Below are positions 56,235 through 64,000 of a stretch of 64,000 nucleotides of DNA, piece after piece (position 1 is the stretch's first letter; each line of letters begins with the position of its first letter). Position numbers and translations under genes: made by a program. Under the pieces are notes generated by a model. It did no database searches, had not been told where the DNA came from, and was given only the letters and a program-made list of their open reading frames with translations. Origin of the DNA: Salvelinus alpinus (Eukaryota; Chordata; Actinopteri; Salmoniformes; Salmonidae); contig NC_092091.1 in assembly GCF_045679555.1 (NCBI RefSeq), positions 68,762,314 to 68,826,313 on the forward strand. The letters are read 5' to 3'.

Positions 56235-56335
56235 TCAGTCCCTAATGGCACCCTATTCCTTGTGCAGTGCACTACTTTTGAGGGCTCTGGTCAAAAGTAG
56301 TGCACTACGTAAGGAATAGGGTTCCATTTGGGACA
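56235..56335. mobile_element. Palindromic MITE shared with anp32b intron 2
   Basis: 'tggcaccctattccttgtgcagtgcactac' type sequence is mirrored by 'gtagtgcactacgtaagg'. It occupies the same intron position as the MITE at 17395-17495, so it was present before the anp32 duplication. Confidence 0.8.
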
Positions 56336-56920
56336 TGGCCATTGTTTTCTGAAAGACTGTTAGTTGTTTGGGCATTTTTTGACAGAAGTGACTGCTCAAA
56401 GTATTGCGACAGTGACAATTTTGTTTTGGCTCTAATCCAGCACTTTGGATTTGAAATTATACAGTGACTGAGGTTAAAGTGCATAATATCAGCTTTAATT
56501 TGAGTGTATTTTCATCCATATCGGGTGAACCGTTTTAGAAATGACAGTACTTGTACAGTCGGCCCATTTTAGGGGACCAAAAGTATTGGGACATTCACTT
56601 ATACTGTACCTTCCGAAAGTATTCACACCCCTTGACTTATTCCACATTTTGTTGTGTTACAACCTGAATTTAAAATGGATTCAATTTAGATTGTTTTGTC
56701 ACAGACCTACAGACAATAGCCCCTAATGTCAAAGTGGAATTATGTTTTTAGATATTTTTACAAATTAATGGCTGTGATAGGAGAACTGAAGATGGATCAA
56801 CATTGTAGTTACTCCACAATACTAACCTAATTGACAGAGTTAAAATAAGGAAGCCTGTACAGAATACAAATATTCTAAAACATACATCCTGTTTGCAATA
56901 AGGCACTAAAGTAAACCAGT

Positions 56921-57545
56921 CTCTTGACAACAAGGTAAACAATCCGAGCAAGGGTTGCCTTTCAGAGATTGTAACAGTCTCTGTTTCATGTAAACATGGC
57001 TCTCTCGGGATATGTTGTCGGAATCGGTTCAGCCACCGGGCTTCTCCATGCATAGCGCCGACAGAGATAAACACCTCTCTGGGTAGAGGAAGGGGCGTGG
57101 GTGTATGCTTTATGATTAACGACTCATGGGGTAATCATAACAACATACAGGAACTCAAGTCCTTCTGCTCACCCGACCTAGAATTCCTTACAATCAAATG
57201 CCGGCCATATTACCTCCCAAGAGAATTCTCGTCAGTTAGTCACAGCTGTGTACATTCCCCCTCAAGCGAACACCAAGACGGCCCTCAATGAACTTCACTG
57301 GACTCTATGTAAACTGGAAACTATATATCCAGAGGCTGCATTTATTGTAGCTGGGGATTTTAACAAAGCAAATTTGAGAACAAGGCTGATACTCTCGACA
57401 ACTGTTACTCTAACTTCCACGATGCATACAAAGCCCTCCCCCGCCCTCCCTTCGGCAAAAAACAGTAGGTTACTCTGGCTGGAATTGTTACTCTTGTCAA
57501 CCGCAGACAGCGACCACATCCAACACAGGATTTTTATAAAATATT
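56921..57545 (+). mobile_element. L2-type LINE endonuclease fragment, plus strand
   Basis: Residues VYIPPQANTKTALNELH and TIYPEAAFIVAGDFNKANLR match the apurinic endonuclease domain of fish L2-type LINEs; GDFN is a conserved endonuclease motif. The fragment is truncated at both ends and frame-broken. Confidence 0.75.
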
Positions 57546-57789
57546 AGATTTTAGTGTTGCACCATTTTATTTTTGCATAATATAACCATATACAATTTCA
57601 GTATCACATGCCTTATGTGATGGACAGTGCCATCCCTGTGGCCACCACAATGGATTAGTCCACTGAGAGAAGTGTGAATCAGATAAGTGTCTTGTGTACC
57701 ATGCGACTGCTCGACAAAATAAATCTTGGTTGATCAACAACCTGTCGACCAAATAATCGACCAGTCGACTAAATGGGGTCAGCCCTAGA

Positions 57790-58015
57790 TGCTACCATGA
57801 TTACGGATAATCCTGAATGAGCCATGAATAATGTTGAGAGAGAGTTGGATACAGAAATATCATAGCCCCCCCCCCCCCCAAAAAAAATAAATGCTAACCT
57901 CCCGGTATTGTAATGGTGAGAGGTTAGCATGTCTTGGGGGTATGCTATTTGTACATCTAACTTTCTCATCATTATTCACAATTTATTCAGGATTATCCGT
58001 AATCATGGTTGTTTC
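57790..58015. repeat. Inverted repeat (foldback-like)
   Basis: 'accatgattacggataatcc' is mirrored by 'ggattatccgtaatcatggt'. The interior contains a C run and 'gctaacctcccggtattg' mirrored by 'gtgagaggttagc'. It is a non-coding palindromic element. Confidence 0.75.
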
Positions 58016-58409
58016 CACATTAATGTAGACCTGTTTAGAAACTTAATCTGTTCTTATGTACAATAAAAGTGACTCAAATGACACTACATTATTTACCATT
58101 CATTTATATTGGGAACAAAATAATCTGAAACAACCAAAACAAACCGCAAATGCATCCAACAAATTTGTGGAGACACAAGCTTGATGTAGTCATTGCGTGC
58201 TATGAATATGGGACCAAATACTCAACTTTTTAACTACTTTAATACACAAGTGAATTTGTCCCAATACTTTTGGTCCCCTAAAATGGGAGAACTATGTACA
58301 AATAGTGCTGTAATTTCTAAAATGCTCACTTGAAAATACTCTCAAATTTAAAATTGACAGTCTTCACTTTAACAACAGTCGTTGTATCATTTCAAATCCA
58401 AAGTGCTAG

Positions 58410-58628
<219 letters not shown>

Positions 58629-58809
58629 TAGAGCACAATACAGTGCGACACCATCTCATTGTCTCAGGCTATGCCTCAAATGACACTATTCCTTGTATAG
58701 AGTTTTGACCATAGACCTAGTTGGCAGTGTGTTTGTTTCCCTATGTGGCTGTGGTCAAAATTAGTTTGCTAGCCTATATGGGGAAAAGGCAGTGTTGTTC
58801 ACCCCCTAA

Positions 58810-59049
<240 letters not shown>

Positions 59050-59089
59050 TAAGAAAATGAAAATGCAGTTGTGAGTTGAGAATGTGGGT

Positions 59090-59228
59090 CTTCTGTAGCT
59101 CAGTTGGTAGAATGTGGAGCTTGCAATGGCATAATAGTGGGTTTGATTCCCGGAACCACCCATATGTAAAATGTATGCACACAACACTGCAAGCAACTTT
59201 GGCTAAAAGCATCTGCTAAATGGTATAT
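59090..59228 (+). repeat. tRNA-derived SINE shared with anp32b intron 4
   Basis: The A box TAGCTCAGTTGG is at 59096-59107, with a GGTTTGATTCC-like B box and the tail 'aagcatctgctaaatggt'. It is the inverted counterpart of 16519-16658. Confidence 0.85.
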
Positions 59229-59233
59229 CATTA

Positions 59234-62200
59234 TACACTGAACAAAAATAAACGCAACATGCACCAATTTCTTATATTTTACTGAGTTAGTTCATATAAG
59301 GAAATCAGCCATTGAAATAAATTCATTAGGCCCTAATCTATGGATTTCATATGACTGGGAATACAGATATGCATCTGTTGGTTACAGATACCTTAATGGT
59401 AGGGTCTTTTTTTTTTCTTGGGTCACTATATCTATTTTGCCAATTTGGATTGATCCCCTCTACCACACGGAACCCCACTAACCTACCGACGGAAACGCAC
59501 GAGACATCTACAAATAGACTTCCATACTATGCTATCTTGCTACCGATAGCCATCTACCCGGCCAGCTGTCTGGATCGCCGTGACCCCAACCAACCTCTAC
59601 TCACTGGACCCTTATTGATCACTCGATTAAGCATGCCTCTCCTTAATGTAAATATGCCTTGTCCATTGCTGTTCTGGTTAGTGTTTATTGGCTTATTTCA
59701 CTGTAGAGCCTCTAGCCCTGACCACTATACCATATCCAACCTCACAGTTCCACCACCCACATATGCGATGACATCACCTGGTTTCAATGATGTTTCTAGA
59801 GACAATATCTCTCTCATCATCACTCAATACCTAGGTTTACCTCCACTGTATTCACATCCTACCATACCTTTGTCTGTACATTATTCCTTTAAGCTATTTT
59901 ATCGCCCCCAGAAACTTCCTTTTACTCTCTGCTCTAGAAGTTCTAGACGACCAATTCTCATAGCTTTTAGCCGTACCCTTATCCTACTCCTCCTCTGTTC
60001 CTCTGGTGATGTAGAGGTGAATCCAGGCCCTGCAGTACCTAGCTCCACTCCTATTCCCCAGGCGCTCTCTTTTGATGACTTCTGTAACCGTAATAGCCTT
60101 GGCTTCATGCATGTTAACATTAGAAGCCTCCTCCCTAAGTTTGTTTTGTTCACTGCTTTAGCACACTCTGCCAACCCGGATGTTTTAGCCGTGTCTGAAT
60201 CCTGGCTTAGAAAGACCACCAAAAATTCTGACATTTTCATCCCCAACTACAAGATTTTCAGACAAGATAGAACGGCCAAAGGGGGCGGTGTTGCAATCTA
60301 TTGCAAAGATTGCCTGCAGAGTTCTGTTTTACTATCCAGGTCTGTTCCCAAACAATTTGAACTTCTACTTTTAAAAAATCCACCTCTCTAAAAACAAGTC
60401 TCTCACCGTTGCCGCCTGCTATAGACCACCCTCTGCCCCCAGCTGTGCTCTGGACACTATATGTGAACTGATTGCCCCCCATCTATCTTCAGAGCTCGTG
60501 CTGCTAGGCGACCTAAATTTTAACATGCTTAACACCCCAGCCACCCTACAATCTAAGCTTGATGCCCTCAATCTCACACAAATTATCAATGAACCTACCA
60601 GGTACCACCCCAATTCCGTAAACACGGGTACCCTCATAGATATCATCCTAACAAACTTGCCCTCCAAATACACCTCTGCTGTTTTCAACCAAGATCTCAG
60701 CGATCACTGCCTCATTGCCTGCATCCGTAATGGGTCAGCGGTCAAACGACCTCCACTCATCACTGTCAAACGCTCCCTGAAACACTTCAGCGAGCAGGCC
60801 TTTCTAATCGACCTGGCCGAGGTATCCTGGAAGGATATTGATCTCATCCCGTCAGTAGAGGATGCCTGGACATTTTTTTAAAATGCCTTCCTCACCATCT
60901 TGAATAAGCATGCCCCATTCAAGAAATTTAGAACCAGGAACAGATATAGCCCTTGGTTCTCTCCTGACCTGACTGCCCTTAACCAACAGAAAAACATCCT
61001 ATGGCGTTCTGCATTAGCATCGAACAGCCCCCGTGATATGCAACTTTTCAGGGAAGCTAGAAACCAGTATACACAGGCAGTTAGAAAAGCCAAGGCTAGC
61101 TTTTTCAAGCAGAAATTTGCTTCCTGCAACACAAATTCAAAAAAGTTCTGGGACACTGTAAAGTCCATGGAGAATAAGAACACCTCCTCCCAGCTTCCAA
61201 CTGCTCTGAAGATAGGAAACACTGTCACCACCGACAAATCCACTATAATTGAGAATTTCAATAAGCATTTTTCTACGGCTGGCCATGCTTTCCACCTGGC
61301 TACCCCTACCCCGGACAACAGCACTGCCCTCCCCTCTGCTACTCGCCCAAGCCTTCCCCATTTCTCTTTCTCCCAAATACAGTCAGCTGATGTTCTAAAA
61401 GAGCTGCAAAATCTGGACCCTTACAAATCAGCCGGGCTAGATAATCTGGACCCTTTCTTTCTAAAACTATCTGCTGAAATTGTTGCCACCCCTATTACTA
61501 GCCTTTTCAACCTCTCTTTCGTGTCGTCTGAGATTCCCAAAGATTGGAAAGCAGCTGCGGTTATCCCCCTCTTCAAAGGGGGGGACACTCTTGACCCTAA
61601 CAGCTACAGACCTATATCTATCCTACCCTGCCTTTCTAAGGTCTTCGAAAGCCAAGTCAACAAACAGATTACCGACCATTTCGAATCCCACCATACCTTC
61701 TCCGCTATGCAATCTGGTTTCAGAGCTGGTCATGGGTGCACCTCAGCCACGCTCAAGGTCATAAACGATATCTTAACCGCCATCGATAGGAAACAATACT
61801 GTGCAGCCGTATTCATTGACCTGGCCAAGGCTTTTGACTCTGTCAATCACCACATCCTCATCGGCAGCCTCGACAGCCTTGGTTTCTCTAATGATTGCCT
61901 CGCCTGGTTCACCAACTACTTCTCTGATCGAGTTCAGTGTGTCAAATCGGAGGGTCTGTTGTCCGGGCCTCTGGCAGTCTCCATGGGGGTGCCACAGGGT
62001 TCAATTCTTGGACCGACTCTCTTCTCTGTATACATCAATGATGTCGCTCTTGCTGCTGGTGATTCTCTGATCCACCTCTACGCAGACGACACTATTCTGT
62101 ATACTTCTGGCCCTTCTTTTGACACTGTGTTAACAACCCTCCAGGCGAGCTTCAATGCCATACAACTCTCCTTCCGTGGCCTCCAATTGCTCTTAAATAC

Positions 62201-64000
62201 AAGTAAAACTAAATGCATGCTCTTCAACCGATCGCTGCCTGCACCTGCCCGCCTGTCCAACATCACTACTCTGGACGGCTCTGACCTAGAATATGTGGAC
62301 AACTACAAATACCTAGGTGTCTGGTTAGACTGTAAACTCTCCTTCCAGACTCACATCAAACATCTCCAATCCAAAGTTAAATCTAGAATTGGCTTCCTAT
62401 TCCGCAACAAAGCATCCTTCACTCATGCTGCCAAACATACCCTTGTAAAACTGACCATCCTACCAATCCTCGACTTCGGTGATGTCATTTACAAAATAGC
62501 CTCCAAAACCCTACTCAATAAATTGGATGCAGTCTATCACAGTGCCATCCGTTTTGTCACCAAAGCCCCATATACTACCCACCACTGCGACCTGTACACT
62601 CTCGTTGGCTGGCCCTCGCTTCATACTCGTCGCCAAACCCACTGGTTCCAGGTCATCTACAAGACCCTGCTAGGTAAAGTCCCCCCTTATCTCAGCTCGC
62701 TGGTCACCATAGCAACACCTACCTGTAGCACGCGCTCCAGCAGGTTTATCTCTCTGGTCACCCCCAAAACCAATTCTTCCTTTGGCCGCCTCTCCTTCCA
62801 GTTCTCTGCTGCCAATGACTGGAACGAACTACAAAAATCTCTGAAACTGGAAACACTTATCTCCCTCACTAGCTTTAAGCACCAGCTGTCAGAGCAGCTC
62901 ATAGATTACTGCACCTGTACATAGCCCATCTATAATTTAGCCCAAACAACTACCTCTTTACCTACTGTATTTATTTATTTATTTTGCTCCTTTGCACCCC
63001 ATTATTTCTGTCTCTACTTTGCGCTTTCTTCTACTGCAAACCAACCATTCCAGTGTTTTAAGTTTTATTTTACTTGCTGTGTTGTATTTACTTCGCCACC
63101 ATGGCCTTTTTATATTTTTATTTATTTATACATATATTTGTTTGCCTTCACCTCCCTTATCTCACCTCACTTGCTCACATTGTATATAGACTTATTTTTT
63201 TTTTTCACTGTATCATTGACTATATGTTTGTTTTACTCCATGTGTAACTATGTGTTGTTGTATGTGTCGAACTGCTTTGCTTTATCTTGGCCAGGTCGCA
63301 ATTGTAAATGAGAACGTGTTCTCAATTTGCCTACCTGGTTAAATAAAGGTTAAATAAATAAATAAATAAAAAAGGGTCGTAGATCTGAAAACCAGTCAGT
63401 ATCTGGTGTGATCTACATTTGCGTCATGCAGCGTGACATCCTTTGGATAGAGTTGTTGATTGTGGTCTGAGGAATGTTGTCCCACTCATCTTCAATGGCT
63501 GTGCGAAGTTGCTGGATATTGGCGGGAACTGGAACGCGCTGTTGTACAAGTTGATCCAGAGCATCCCAAACATGCTCAACGGGTGACATGTCTGAGTATG
63601 CAGGCCATGGAAGAACTGGGACATTTTCAGCTTCCAGGAATTGTGTACAGATCCTTACAACAAGGGGTCCTGCATTATCATGTTGAAAGACGAGGCAATG
63701 GTGGCAGATAAATGGCATGACAATGGGCCTCAGGATCTCATCGTGGTATCACTGTGCATTCAAATTGCCATTGATAAAATGCAATTGTGTTCATTATCCG
63801 TAGGTTATGCCTGCCCATACCATAACCCCACCGCCACCACGGGCCACTAATGTTCACAACGTTGACATCCGCATTCCGCTCGTCCACACAACACAATACA
63901 CAAAGGTGAGCATTTGCCCACTGAAGATGGTTACGACGCCGAACTGCAGTCAGGTCAAAACCCTGGTGAGGACGACAAACACGCAGATGAGCTTCCCTGA
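59234..64000 (-). mobile_element. Tc1-like transposon split by a LINE, runs off window
   Basis: The left terminal repeat starts at 59234 ('acactgaacaaaaataaacg'). The element continues after the LINE at 63379 and reaches the window edge. The minus strand encodes transposase remnants at 63413-63718, with CHHCLVFQHDNAGPLVVR (second catalytic Asp) and DMSPVEHVWDALDQ. At about 63790-63980 are the hallmark strings 'cataaccccaccgccaccac' and 'gtgaggacgacaaacacgc'. Confidence 0.88.
59407..63372 (+). mobile_element. CR1/L2-group LINE with 2A-like motif, nearly full length
   Basis: Flanked by AGGGTC on both sides (59401-59406 and 63373-63378), which looks like its target duplication. The 3' tail ends in (AAAT)n after 'cctacctggttaaataaagg'. 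It encodes an N-terminal part with a signal-like hydrophobic stretch (in-frame ATG at 59633, MPLLNVNMPC), then the 2A-like motif GDVEVNPGP at 60005-60031. The endonuclease follows (GFMHVNIRSLLPKF, LLGDLNFNML, LSDHCLIACI). Reverse transcriptase is at 60900-62924 (YRPISILPCLSKVFE, DLAKAFDSVNH, GVPQGSILGPTLFS, HLYADDTILY). One frameshift near 60390 and one in-frame stop near 60880 break the coding region. Otherwise it looks young. Confidence 0.93.

Overview
The window looks like nuclear DNA of a salmonid fish. It has vertebrate genes with GT-AG introns in conserved order, and they sit in a dense mass of teleost repeats: Tc1-like transposons, CR1/L2-group LINEs, tRNA-derived SINEs, MITEs and a Harbinger transposon. 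Several of these repeat types are ones I know from salmonids, including LINE/SINE tails ending in 'cctacctggttaaataaagg' or a close variant. The species call is inference; the gene and repeat calls rest on translations and motifs read in the sequence.

Left third (1-31.7 kb) is the gene block. A 33-bp minisatellite (about 49 copies) lies just upstream of the last three coding exons of a coronin-2 gene (coro2a, + strand). After a repeat-filled gap come anp32b (minus strand, seven coding exons, 254 aa), hemgn (hemogen, + strand, four coding exons, 249 aa) and trmo (tRNA methyltransferase O, + strand, six coding exons, 487 aa, with a dead Tc1-like element in its last intron). Coro2a, anp32b, hemgn and trmo are also close neighbours on human 9q22.33, so synteny supports the names.

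Centre (32.5-41.7 kb) is the most striking part. Two complete PIF/Harbinger transposons lie head to head as a 9.2-kb palindrome. Each is about 4.49 kb and carries an intact two-gene set: an eight-exon Myb/SANT-like DNA-binding protein and a four-exon DDE transposase. The copies differ by only a few single bases and by the length of one GT microsatellite. Every element end is flanked by CTG. The 190-bp spacer is itself an older imperfect palindrome (about 86% arm identity) whose arms stop exactly at the two insertion sites.

Right third (41.7-64 kb) is nested repeats around an inverted partial copy of anp32b. Exons 2-4 are recognisable on the + strand at 54.4-59.0 kb, with open frames and intact splice sites, but their introns are stuffed with later insertions. 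Two LINEs of one family (48.4-52.1 kb, minus; 59.4-63.4 kb, plus) encode a 2A-like ribosome-skipping motif ahead of the endonuclease domain. One sits inside an L2-type LINE and the other inside a Tc1-like transposon that runs off the window. No LTR or other virus-like element was recognised.
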